Below, piece after piece: positions 9,876 to 21,095 of a stretch of 64,000 bases of DNA; position 1 is the first letter of the stretch; every line of letters starts with the position of its first letter. The stretch is from Microvelia longipes (taxonomy: Eukaryota > Arthropoda > Insecta > Hemiptera > Veliidae): contig JACMZG010001913.1 in NCBI GenBank assembly GCA_018340805.1, positions 17,663,629 to 17,727,628 on the forward strand. Reading direction: 5' to 3'. Under the pieces are notes generated by a model. It was given only the letters and a program-made list of their open reading frames with translations, was not told the origin of the DNA and ran no database searches. Both the position numbers and the translations under genes were made by a program.

Positions 9876-11829
9876 AGCCTTAAAAGAAAACAAATAGGTT
9901 TAAACCATTTATTATCTGGATAATTCAAGAACTACAAAAAAAAGAGAAGTTAGTCGTTGGACCATTGGTACTTTAACCAAATCTCTGAAGGGAATTTAGT
10001 TAATAATCTATCATTAATTAAAGATCGATTACTTCTAAAGTCATGTCTAGAACCACTCAGAGGAGACTCTTCCCTCAAACCCATCTTCATCTGTGCTCAG
10101 AAAAATCTCTAGTATTAAAAAGTTTCTAGCATTAACACTTCATTTTAAATTATAGGTTGAGTCAGGATTTTTCCAAATAAAATTATCCTAATACAAAGTT
10201 TCTTATTCAAAATTTATTTTGTGACGTATGAGATATTAAATTTGAACCATGTCTCACGTCATATCTCCGTCCAGATACAGGAGACCAAAGTTTATAATAA
10301 AGATGGTTGCTAAAAATCATTGATTAATAATTGACTCTGTGTTATCAATTGATAGAATGTGATAAATGAGTCAACATTCATTCAGGAAACAAACGTTTGA
10401 GGTATTAAATTTATTTAATTCGAATAAGTAAGTATTGATTACTTTATACGAAAGTAAATTAAAAATAAAATATAAATTTTATTTCCGCAATTTAACTTGT
10501 CACCAAAATTAAATATTAGTGGTAATAAAATTTAACAATGTTGAAACTCATTTGGTAGAGTGGAATGTTAGAAACTCTTAGACAACTTACCTTAATAAAA
10601 TTCCTTTATTGTTTATAAAAGTAATTTGATTTTTAATATAAATTAAATATCAAATATATATTTATTAGCTATTATATAAATATAATTTTCATGACATCAA
10701 GAAACTTCTTATTCTTTGGAAAAAATAAAATAATCAAATGTAAACGAGTTTAATATTTTTGACTTATTAAATTTAAAACAATTTTAGCAGGCATTTGATT
10801 TAACATATCATAAAATTGAAAACGTAATTTTATGTTAAAAGTAATTAATTTTTAATAACAAATTTAAAGATTTTATGGAATTAAATATTTGAAAGAAATG
10901 AAAGTCTGCAATTTTATTGCCTTATTATTAACGGTTTTTTTAATTAAACAGCTGTTAACCAATTAGAAATCTGTTAACGAATCACTAATAGTGGCGGACT
11001 GTCACTTACAAAACTATAAAAACGATAAACTGCTACAGGAAAACACAGGAAAACTACCATGTAGCCGCGAAGCGACCAAGAAGCCGAAACCAATAGGTGC
11101 TGAATTAAATTGTGGTCGTTTTATGAAAACGGAAGAGGGGTTACATTTCAGTTATTCCCTGCCATTTATCTATCTTACTTCCTGAAGTAAGATAGATAAT
11201 AAGGTAATATTCCGCTTCCATTACTAAATAACTCAGAAGCCTCAAGTAAATTAAAAATTAAAGATATCAAATAAAAACATGTTAAATTTAACTAAAAACC
11301 AGTAGCTACCGTTAGACCAAAAAAGGTATATTTGTTTTAACATCAAACCTTTAAATTATGATTTTATTAAAAAAAGATATCTTGTCCAATATACGGCTTC
11401 TGTTAGCCAGACAAGATAATTTCAATTTTTTAATTATTTTCTTTTATTATTTATTGATTTTTTATTTTATATTAGTTGTTGATTCGTGTTTTGAAATTAA
11501 GCGGTTCTGGCTTGAAGGAATTAATTTTGAAATTGTTGACTAATTAATTTGTTTTTTTCTTCTAAAATTCTATAAAATTGTTTTATTGTGTCTATATATT
11601 GCTCTTTATTTCACTTTCATAAAGATTTTATTCTTCTTTGCTCTTTTAATCATTTTTTTTTTTTCTTCTTTCTTTTATTAAGTATTTCTTGTTTTTTTGC
11701 TTCCATGCTTTTTATATTGTGAATACTCTGCCAAGCTTGGCACAAAGCTTGTATGCTTAAATTATTTATACTTTTAAATATAGTAAAGTATTATTTATTT
11801 ATAGTAATAAATAGTAATGCGTAGTTAAA
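9876..11829. other. AT-rich intergenic with minor repeats
   Basis: No gene is supported. 11040-11090 has a GC-richer fragment (ccatgtagccgcgaagcgac) also found near 25461. 11162-11200 is a small perfect hairpin (tctatcttactt/aagtaagataga). 11400-11760 is T-rich low complexity. Confidence 0.5.
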
Positions 11830-11972
11830 AAAAATATATAAAATAAAATAAATAATATAAATATATAATATATATAATAATATATATATTGATATTATAA
11901 TAATATATTATATATATATTATATATATATATTATATATTATATATATATATATATATATTATTAAAATAAA
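11830..11972. repeat. Interrupted (TA)n low-complexity tract
   Basis: Alternating TA with AAT interruptions; no other content. Confidence 0.85.
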
Positions 11973-12187
11973 AAAAATAAGCATTGACACTTTGTGCCCT
12001 GCCTTGTGAGACTTAATGCTCTGCATGTTTTTATGAAATCTGTGTCATTTCGTAAAGTTTTGATTTTTCTTCTTCGTACTTTCATATATTTTAATTGTCC
12101 TTCTTCGCACATTCATAGTCCTCATTTTCCTTCTTAATAGTTTATAAAGTTATACAAAACTAATATAAAATTATTGACCAAACTATT

Positions 12188-12533
12188 TAAACTAGATAAT
12201 TTTATGAGGAAGTGGTCAGTTAGGTAAAGAAAACACAAAATTTGAGCTTTCGGCCGTAAATTAGGCCTTCATCAGAAGTAGTTTTATTCCAATAATCAGA
12301 TAACACATAAAAATAAAACATTAGTTATATTAATCTAACAATACCTAATGTCGTTCTCCGATGGTATACACAGCTAGCTATTGTTAGATTAATATAACTA
12401 ATGTTTTATTTTTATGTGTTATCTGATTCATTTTGGAATAAAACTACTTCTGATGAAGGCCTAATTTACGGCCGAAAGCTCAAATTTGTGTTTTCTTTAC
12501 CTATCTGACACTTCTTGATAAAATTATCTAGTT
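12188..12533. mobile_element. Inverted-repeat element carrying hammerhead-like motif
   Basis: The left arm begins aaactagataattttatgag and the right arm ends cttgataaaattatctagtt. Arms are about 155 bp, nearly identical, around a ~35 bp centre (12347-12381). Each arm holds ctgatgaaggcctaatttac, plus strand in the right arm, minus strand in the left (tcatcag 12269-12275). Confidence 0.85.
12450..12480 (+). ncRNA. Hammerhead-ribozyme-like core (site B)
   Basis: CTGATGA (12450-12456), one extra A, stem II GGCC (12458-12461) and GGCC (12470-12473) with an 8-base loop, then GAAA (12474-12477). The stem II pairing is perfect. No stem III or NUH triplet can be placed with confidence. Confidence 0.45.
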
Positions 12534-13407
12534 TATAAAGTTATGTTCTTTATAATTTTTAAATTTGTTATTTCTATTTTATGGACTTAATCTTACATTT
12601 TATAAAGCCTTGATGTACTTATATACTGTAGTCTTATGTATTTTTAATTTACCTGTATACTGTACTTTTATAAAGTCTTAATGTACGAATAAACTGTGCT
12701 TTTATAAATTTTTAATGTATCTAATGATTTAGAGTCTCAATACTTTATTTCTATGAGTTTTTTTGTCCGGTTTGTTTTTATTGTTTCTCACAGGGGCGTA
12801 GCTATCAGGTCTGCAAGGTCTGTTGCCGCAGGCGGGCGCAGACAGTAGGGGGCGCAAATTTGTTGGGTTTAAAATTACAATTAACATACATATTTATAGG
12901 GTACGGAATATTTATGAAAAATATCATAAATTATCTCTTAAACGCTTACTTAATTATTGATATTTAAGATGAATTGACGGCCGCAAGGAAAGAAAGAGAT
13001 TTAGATTTTTTTCTTTTTTTTATATTTTTATTATTTGTATAGTCATATGACTGTACAAATAATAAAAGGAAATAAACTGTTTCTTAAGAATCATATTATT
13101 ATCAAATTTAATAATCCAAGACAAGCTAAAACCTGAAACCCAGTTAAAACATTCTGGCGCATAGGCCTACAACTTAGCGTATTCACAATTCTTCTTTTGT
13201 CCGGCATATTTCCGATAAAATGTGTTAATAATATCTATATTATAAACACAATCTTTTAAAACTTAAAATTAATTAAAAAATATTATTTATAATTTTACAA
13301 GTTTGCAGTTTAAGTACAATTAAATAGCACTCTTGCAGGCGGTCGTTTTGTAAGCTTGCTAAGCCTCTGGTTTCTTATTTATACTAATTTAGTATAATTT
13401 AATTTAG
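12534..13407. other. AT-rich intergenic with repeat scraps
   Basis: 12796-12860 is a GC-richer scrap (aggggcgtagctatcagg) of a type common as transposon debris. 13029-13067 is a small palindrome (ttattatttgtatagtcata and its mirror). No gene. Confidence 0.45.
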
Positions 13408-13810
13408 GATTTCACCTTAATTATATGTTTTAGGTGTTTTTAGGCATCCTTGTGGCTTTGACAAAGTTGTCTGTCTTTATGTGTGTGTAGACGTGTCTGT
13501 TATCGTCGAGCTCCTAAAGTATTTATGCTAGAGTGTTGAAATTTGGTTTAAAAATCATTTTTTAAGTCTAGTTGTGCAATCCGGAAAATAATTTTTATAT
13601 GACTTTTTTATACGGCAATAACGACACAGCAAAAAAAGTTCAAATAATCATAAAACGCAGAAAACTTGTACGCTAGATTTGTGATTTGGCACGTACATAC
13701 GTGCCAAATTACATACAATTTGTTACTATGTTGATACATACCAACATAATCTCTGACGTTTATAAGGCTAATAACCTCTGTGCCAAGTTTCATCTCATCA
13801 TCTACATATA
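13408..13810 (-). repeat. Dispersed family DR-A, partial
   Basis: Reverse orientation: aggtgtttttaggcatcctt, acaaagttgtctgtctttat, tgttatcgtcgagctcc, tgtgccaagtttcatctcat. It lacks the terminal hairpin. Confidence 0.75.
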
Positions 13811-14318
13811 TTTTTATCAAATGACTTTCTTATCAATTTTTTAAAATCTTTTTTTAAACTTTGACTATTCATTATAAATATATAATAATTAGTATTTTTT
13901 TATACTTTATAACTAAAATAGGAGTAATTGTAATTAATATTTATTTATGTTACATATAAAAGTTAAAATGGATGTTTAACTACCCAATTTGAAAACTAAG
14001 GAAGAAAAGAAAATTTATGATGTATATACATGTATTGTTATAAACGAATTTTCATCTCCTTTACTCTGATAGTAGTGGTAGTAGTTCGGGGGAGGTAATA
14101 GGCACCTTGCAATCTAGCGTTGTTGGGTTCTTTTTGCTGAATCCCTTAGATAGAAGATAATGTTCTACCTTATGAGTCCTAGTGCAGGCAATTTACGTCT
14201 CACCCACAGAAGAGCCGTGATTTTTCTTTAACTTAGCCTATTACTATATTATACTTTCAACTAGAAACAACACGTGTACCATTGTATTTTTACATATTTA
14301 TTTTAATTTTTTTTCATT

Positions 14319-14321
<3 letters not shown>
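13811..14321. other. Intergenic, no feature seen
   Basis: No supported gene; precedes a (TA)n tract and a SINE. Confidence 0.4.
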
Positions 14322-14393
<72 letters not shown>

Positions 14394-14410
14394 ATTATAT
14401 TATATATATT
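14322..14410. repeat. (TA)n microsatellite
   Basis: Long TA tract at the 3' tail of the minus-strand SINE next to it, so it may have grown from that tail. Confidence 0.9.
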
Positions 14411-14615
14411 ACTACTATGCAGGTCCTAAATTTTGCCTAAACCAGGTTCATTATTTAGGCTCGGAACCACCGGCTTAACCTCCCTTTGGAAGGACGGAAC
14501 GTGAAAAAATTTCCATCCCTCCCATGAAAATCCTATATATCCTGACCTGGATCGAACCCGGGCTGTTTGAGTGGCAGGCGAACTTGCTTTTCATTGAACC
14601 ACCGGGACCCCACCC
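14411..14615 (-). mobile_element. tRNA-Gly-derived SINE
   Basis: Read on the minus strand from 14615: ggtggttcaatgaaaagcaa, then ttcgcctgccactc, then cccgggttcgatcc. These are the A box, the GCC anticodon region and the B box of tRNA-Gly(GCC). The unrelated body (about 14535-14411) follows and ends beside the TA tract. This is the clearest tRNA-derived head in the window. Confidence 0.8.
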
Positions 14616-15659
14616 CTCCTTTACTCTATTTAAACGTGGACAAACGTTCCAGAAAAAAAAGCGTCCTCAATATGTTTTATTATTTAAAAGGGGAACAAGT
14701 GCTAAAACGTAATCGGGTTAGAAACGACAAAAATCTTCATCAACTTGACATAAAAATTTAAAAATAAATCTCAAGAGTGGAAAAAAATTGTTTAAAAACC
14801 TGCCTCTATCGTCCGGAAAAAGAGCGCTGCTGGAAATATGTTTTTGCCGTCAAAATTGAGTGTCTTTAGATGAAAAGTTAGGAAGGACAAACATATTATT
14901 TATTTTATTTTTTTGAATTTCCTCTTTTTTCCTATTTTTTTATGCTTGTAGGGACTTTTTTTATTCACGTATTCTGTCCTTATCCACTTATCCTGTTATA
15001 TATTTTGTTTACTTTTATTCTTTTTATATGATTATCTAGTTATGTGACTTATATGACTTATGATTCAAAAGGATGTCTAAAAAATTATATAACTCCTACA
15101 TAAAGTAAAAAAAAAATGTATAAAAAAGTTAATAGAACACGAAAAAAGTAGGTTTTAATAGAAAACGTCAACAAAGGATGGACAGAGTGTTTTATGGTTT
15201 TGCTAAAATTTATTACACTTTTTTTAATTTTATTTTATGTATTATCTTTTGTATTACATTGTTAATCAACTTTGTAATAATTTTAAACATTTTATATCTC
15301 TAAGCTTTATTTAATCATTTATATATGAAATTGTAAACTAACTTTAGTTTACAATTTTACAAGTTTAGTGTAACTTTGTTAAAAATAACATTTGGCTAAA
15401 TTCAAGAATAATACTAAATTTTTAGAAAGGCTTACTCCTATATGATATTTATATGAAAATAAAACCTACTAAATTTTAAGTTATGTGAGCACAGCTCTTG
15501 GCAAGTTTTTGAAAAAATAATTTTAAATAAATTTACATTAAAAAATTTACAATGTTGCCATGGTGTGTATATGGACTATAGTAATTGTGTAAATTTAATA
15601 AAATAGACAAGGGACACTCAAGGGCATTACGCGTCTTACTTAATCTTGAATAATGCTTT
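14616..15659. other. AT-rich intergenic, no feature seen
   Basis: A small hairpin (gaaattgtaaact/agtttacaattt, 15327-15358) is the only structure noted. Confidence 0.4.
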
Positions 15660-15965
15660 TATTTTACCGCTTTGTAATTATTTAAGTGGTCGTATCGCCT
15701 CCAGACCAGTTTTATTCGATTCAGCACCCTAAAAACATTGAAACGACACCCTACTCGAAATTTATTTTTAACGACTGCAATTTTGGTTTCCGGAAATATA
15801 TTATGGTGTTTTCGAGTTTTATGTCGCATAGGGTGGTCGTATCAATTTTGCATTTCACTTAGTGCCCCAATAACACAAATAAAAGAACCTTTTTCGCGGC
15901 GAAAAATAAAAACCTTGAATTTCGCTGTCTCAGCGAACCGGTTTAATGACGTCCTGATTTAATGT
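15660..15965 (-). repeat. Dispersed family DR-S, partial
   Basis: Shares ccagttttattcgattcagc, aacattgaaacgacacccta and tttcgcggcgaaaaataaaa with 28040-28310 and 44750-45000. The tRNA-like segment is missing or unrecognisable. Confidence 0.65.
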
Positions 15966-16079
15966 GATTTTCAATTGAGTTACTACTCAATACGGAGTTA
16001 CTACTCCCGCCATGACGCATATCCCATTAGCGATTTTCCAAAGGAAATTCGCTAGATCAATTCAAGTACGGAGTCCTCG

Positions 16080-16650
16080 AAACATTCCTGACCAAATAAG
16101 ATTCGCTATGCTTGTCCATACTACATCAGACCTGCATCGCTCGTCTTCAGAATATGAAAATCGCGTAAGTTATATTGCATTACGTATTTGAACTCGCTTC
16201 GCCCATCTGTACCACTGGATGAGTGCGGCCACTCATCCATTAACTAACCTCGATCGAGGTGATCGATGTTGCTTAACATAAGTGATCGTAAAATACCGCA
16301 GATATACTGGCCGTATTGAAATGATACTTGATGTATACACAGTATACATGAGGTATACAATCTTAATAAAAGGGAATCATAATAACATAAAAGTTGAAGT
16401 AATGCTTATAACGAGATGAAATTTGACACATTTGTATGTTTTATATATAACTATAAGCAAGCCAAATTTCAAAACAATTCAAACATTTTTTTTTTCGTTT
16501 TATGAATTTTTGAAATTGTTGCTGTCATTAATGACGATTAACGCTCAACTAGACCTACTAATTGATTTTTGAACCAAGTTTCAAATCTCTCGCATAAAAA
16601 CACTGGGGACCTTAGATGATAACAGACACATACAGAGTGGTACATTTTAC
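16080..16650 (+). repeat. Dispersed family DR-A, interrupted copy
   Basis: 16130-16160 has cctgcatcgctcgtcttcag, and 16560-16640 has attgatttttgaaccaagtt and ccttagatgataacagacac. The family's terminal hairpin is found only at 17281-17320, so 16650-17280 probably includes later insertions. Confidence 0.6.
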
Positions 16651-16770
16651 ATCACCCTGATTACTCAGTCCTGTACGGAGCTATAGAGATAAAAGAGGTG
16701 TCTACCCCACTAAGTCAACAATTGGGAGTTTAAATACCAAAAAATGTTTTTGGTAATCGTCTAGAATTTA

Positions 16771-17132
16771 TAGTAATCTGATAACCAAAATGTTTTTTTC
16801 TACGGTAACTTTAAAAAGTTTTAATTGGAGCATACCATTACATGGATCATTTCTGAAACTGTGTCATCCTGGACAATTTGATATCAATATTTCTGGATTT
16901 AAAGTTGATGAATTCTGGTGTACCAGTAAGCTTATTTTTAATTATAAATGGGTAATAGTTCTTATATATGCCAAGCGATAGCTTGAGGAATAATTACCAA
17001 AATTTAATTATATTAGTACAACATTGTTGGGGAATATGTCACAGTTTTTGAAATAATTAATATAAAGGTATGCTTCAATTTAATTCTTTAAAGTTACTGT
17101 AGAAAAAGTCATTATGGTAATAAGATTACAAT
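16771..17132. mobile_element. Inverted-repeat element
   Basis: Arms of about 63 bp: gtaatctgataaccaaaatg at the left and cattatggtaataagattac at the right, continuing through ctacggtaactttaaa and tttaaagttactgtag. The centre (about 16834-17067) is unpaired and has no convincing coding potential. It lies between two parts of one DR-A copy. Confidence 0.75.
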
Positions 17133-17278
17133 ACATGCCATACGATTGCCAAACAAATAATTAGGTTTTTGAACGTCCAGTGGTCAACTTAATAAGGGTA
17201 TACACCAATTGTATCGCGATAGTTTCACACGTAGCTGAGATAATCTGGGTGATAAATTTGAAATGTGCCACTTTATGT

Positions 17279-17322
17279 ATGAAGTTTCCTATATACCTTC
17301 GGTATAAATGAGGAAAAGTAAA
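17279..17322 (+). repeat. DR-A terminal hairpin
   Basis: tttcctatataccttcggta followed by taaatgaggaaaagta; most likely the detached end of the copy at 16080-16650. Confidence 0.65.
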
Positions 17323-18079
17323 TATATTAAGAATTAAAGGTGAACCTCGATATCTAAGCTCAACTCATAAAATAAAGCAAAACAAGATACAAAATATAAA
17401 AATAAAATACTTATTTTAGTCAAAGTTACATTACGAGAGTTTTATATGTTTCAGAATCTCAGTTATAAACTCTTAATAGAGCTGCACTCTATTGGTAAAA
17501 GATGGAAACTTACTTACTACTACAGCGCTCAACACATCTGGTCAATTCTGTAAGTACATATAACAATATCGTCAAAATCCTCTTTTGTTTTACCACAGAT
17601 ATGACGTCATTGAAATCTTGACTTTTCAAAAGGGTTTCTATTATTGTCTCTCATTACTGATTTTCCAACTTATCGCATTTAGATTGTGTTCAATTGTTCA
17701 AAACGTTCAGAGGAAGAAAAGTGTCACTTATAGTTTTGAAAACAGGAAATTAAACCTACTCTTTCTATTTTAGACGAGGTTTTGGAATTTTGGACGTTAG
17801 CTTCTCTTTTGAATTTAAATTTTCTCTACTTGATTTCTAGTGGAGCGATATGGTCACAAAGTTTAACCTTGTCTAGTGTTTAATTGTTTCAAGTCAACTT
17901 GAGGCTAACTAGTTCTGTTTCTTATCTCATTAGAACATTAATGACAAAAATTATTTATCTTTGTAAATTTTAATATGATAAAATTGTAGGGTAATTTATA
18001 CACTCTAACTTTTAAAATATAATTAAAAATACTTGAACGATATTTATTTCTTAATTACTTAAATACAATAAAAAAACGG
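17323..18079. other. Intergenic, no feature seen
   Basis: No supported gene or repeat family. Confidence 0.4.
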
Positions 18080-18720
18080 TTACGGGGTATCTCAAAACTT
18101 CTCCTCATCACATCGGATTGGCTAGGCTTATCCTCCCTGCTTCAGACTCGCTTCGCTCGTCCTCATAATATATAAGTTAAATTTATACTGCAAATCTTCG
18201 AAACTTAGCTATATGTTAGTCTTATACATGGCTACGCGTGTCAAATCTCAAATTGATCGCAACAATTTTCCGCGTTTTATGATTTTTCGAACTTTTTGCT
18301 GAGACATTATTGTGGGATAATGACATCATAATAATAATATTTTCCAGATAGCAGAACTACGCCTATAGACTGATTTTTGAACAAAGTTTCAACTTTAGGG
18401 AGTTGTATTCATGCCCTAGCATGCATACAACTATATGCATGGAGTAGTATTCATGCATACAACTATATGCATGGAGTAGTATTTATGCATACTACTATAT
18501 GCATAGAGTAGTATTCATGCATGCTAGCATGCATGGAGTAGTATTCATGCCCCAGTATATTCATGCGCTAGCATGCATACACTGGGAGCTACGATATGAC
18601 ACACACACACTCAAACACATACAGACAGACAACAATGAGAAAATCACTCAGGAGGTCTTAAAAAACTCCTGAAACGGATAATTCATGGGACATAAGTATT
18701 GTGATACCGTAACAATTTTC
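18080..18720 (+). repeat. Dispersed family DR-A with internal minisatellite
   Basis: The 5' words acggggtatctcaaaacttc and cttcagactcgcttcgctcg, middle ttttccgcgttttatgattt, and 3' words gggagctacgatatgacaca and aactcctgaaacgg are all present. The expected caactctctagcata word is replaced by the expanded array at 18405-18590. Confidence 0.8.
18405..18590. repeat. Minisatellite inside DR-A
   Basis: Tandem copies of ~35-40 bp built from tatgcatggagtagtattca and its partly palindromic tgcatgcta/atgcat words. It arises from the tagcatgcatacactgggag segment of DR-A, showing how a dispersed repeat seeds a new array. Confidence 0.8.
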
Positions 18721-19458
18721 AAATCGCGGAACGAGGCTTTCTTACCTAAGCTTGGCAGTTTTATCTACTAGTTTAATGTTGTCTGGTATTGTTGAATATT
18801 GCAGCTTGATAAAGCCGCTTTCTGTGTCCAGTAGTTCAAAAGAAAAGTTATGTTGTGTTTGCTCTAGGTCTAGAGCTTCTATCATGTTGTATTTCAATAA
18901 AGCTGTGCTTGTCGAAATGAACTATTTATAAACGTATGCATTTAAATAATTGCACTATAGATAGTACTTTAATTTTTTTAAATAATAGCGAGGTGGACTC
19001 TAGTTAATAATTTTTAAGAATAATTCTTATTATAGCTTTTTTGTAAAATAAATATTAGTTTTAATGTTGTACGAGGTAATCCCCATGCTATTAATGCATA
19101 ATATAATCTAATATTGATTGAATCAAACTATAATTGTAAACAATAATTGTTATATTAATTTACTTAAGGGAAAAGATCAACTATATAGTAATGGTAAGTG
19201 TTTTCTGAAATTTTAAAAAATACAGATGAAAGTATATACCTATTGCCTTTAAAAACCTTATATTTAAAGAATCACTTTATCTTATGTGACAGAATATATT
19301 TATTAATTAAAAAGAATCGATTATATAAAGATTTAAGACAAAAAAAATCAATAAATAAAATATGGCTCCGGTTTACACAAAATAAATATTTTATACTTGT
19401 GCCAATAAAGAACTTGTTGAATAAAGACTAAAATTGAAAAAAGAAGTTCAATAATATG
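18721..19458. other. AT-rich intergenic, no feature seen
   Basis: A 77-codon lysine-rich frame around 19198-19431 has only AT-driven composition and no motif; I do not call it. Confidence 0.4.
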
Positions 19459-19511
19459 TTAACATATTAACATTCTAGTTTTCATAAAAACTAGAATGTT
19501 AATATGTTAAC
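19459..19511. repeat. Perfect palindrome
   Basis: gttaacatattaacattcta plus gtttt, a 3-base centre, then the exact reverse complement. Each arm is 25 bp. It could extrude as a cruciform; no terminator function is implied in this genome. Confidence 0.85.
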
Positions 19512-19654
19512 GAATTTCAGACATTTCCAAGGATAAAACAAGATGACTGTGGCCATTGCAAAATTTGAGCCAAATCCCTGGTGGACAAAATGTGAACTAT
19601 ATGTCACGTCTGACAAAAATCACATTTTTTTGACAACTTTGTCAACTCTTTTTA

Positions 19655-20440
19655 CTTTTTCTCACTTAAGTGCGTTCCTCATCCTATAGGTATAAAAGAA
19701 ATATAGTGTTTACACTAAGAACTCCAAATCTGAGATTTCCCCTGAATTATACATTTCAGGTGTTTTTAATACCGTCTGAATGGTTTTCACAAAATCTTCC
19801 GTCTGTATGTGTCTATGTATGGGTTTTTTTTATCATCGTAGCTCCCAGTGTATGTATGCTAAAGTGTTGAAACTTAGTACAAAAATCAATCTTTAGGTCT
19901 AGTTGTACTATCCGTAAAATATTTTGTTTATTACGTCATTAATCGGCAATACTGACTCAGCACATATTTCGGTATTGATATAACCTAAAAAATTGTTCTA
20001 TCGATTTGAGATTTAGCACGCTTGTGATAAGACCATCATGTGTGCCAAGATTCATCTCATTATCATTATTGATTTATTTTTATCAAATGTCTTTTATAAG
20101 TTTTTCGAAAATCGAAAAATACTTTATTTGAGCTGAAATTTTGTACAACTGTATCCCTTTACATAAGAAATAAGTGCACTAAGTTTCGTTTCAGTACGAC
20201 AAGTATATCAACAATTTTTGTCGGATCATAAATGTTAAGCTGGATCAAGCGAGGTCAGTGCCTGGATGGGTGGAGCGCTGGGAATAAAACTAATGTATTT
20301 ACTGTCTATGAGGAGGATTGAAGCAATTTCGAAGACGTGTTGCATTCCGAGGACCTACGAAGCGAGTCTGAAGTAGTAAGGATGAGTGTAGCAAATCCGA
20401 TGTGTCGTGGAAAAGTTCCGAGGCACCCTGAACCCGATAT
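19655..20440 (-). repeat. Dispersed family DR-A, near full length
   Basis: Runs from a degraded terminal hairpin (19655-19690) through aggtgtttttaatacc, gtagctcccagtgtatgtat, ttcatctcattatcat, gatcaagcgaggtcagtgcc to gaggcaccctgaacccgat. With 61070-61865 it defines the family length as about 0.8 kb. It has no coding capacity. Confidence 0.8.
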
Positions 20441-20749
20441 TTTATTACTCATAGTTTAACTATTCTAAACAGTAGATAAATTTAAGCAATACAAAATTTG
20501 ACAAAATATATCGAACCTAAAGGGCACGACCGAATTACAAGTATTATAAAGCGTATAAATTGGAACTACTTAAATTAATGACAACAAGATTTAGTAAACC
20601 ACCTGTGTCTACATGCCTGGCTTTTCCTCCCCATCACTGATACGTGGACCTCAGAAATAGTCACAATGGCCTAATAGACAGCTATATTAATTTTCCCAAA
20701 GTGGCAGCCTTGAGTGATGATAAGGACAAACTATTGATCCCATAGAGAT
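20441..20749. other. Intergenic, no feature seen
   Basis: No supported gene. Confidence 0.35.
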
Positions 20750-20779
20750 ATTATTACTTGAGGCCCCTCAAGTAATAAT
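20750..20779. repeat. Short perfect palindrome
   Basis: attattacttgagg and its reverse complement around a 2-base centre, followed by a second small palindrome (agggcctaattaggccc). Confidence 0.8.
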
Positions 20780-20879
20780 TAGGGCCTAATTAGGCCCCTA
20801 ATTGGTTGAATTTTGAAACATCGAAAAAATAACCTGACTACCTTCGACTTTCAATATAATCAAATAAACAGGACAAAAT

Positions 20880-21095
20880 TACAGTAACATATATTGACTA
20901 ACGTTTAAATACATATTAAAACACAGACAATGTTCGGAGGGCCAAAAACAATTGATTTATTTTAACCTTAACTTACTCTTGAAGGAGGTTTCAATGAGGT
21001 TACACAGAGCCCCTGAGAGTCCCAAAAAGATGTTTCAGGCCTCTTAATGTATTAAGATATGCTATGCCCCCTATAGTATATGTATGTCATATACC
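20880..21095 (+). repeat. Dispersed family DR-D, copy 1
   Basis: Contains aacttactcttgaaggaggt, gaggttacacagagcccctg and gatgtttcaggcctcttaat. The same words occur at 29165-29385 and reversed at 29545-29665. Confidence 0.8.
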
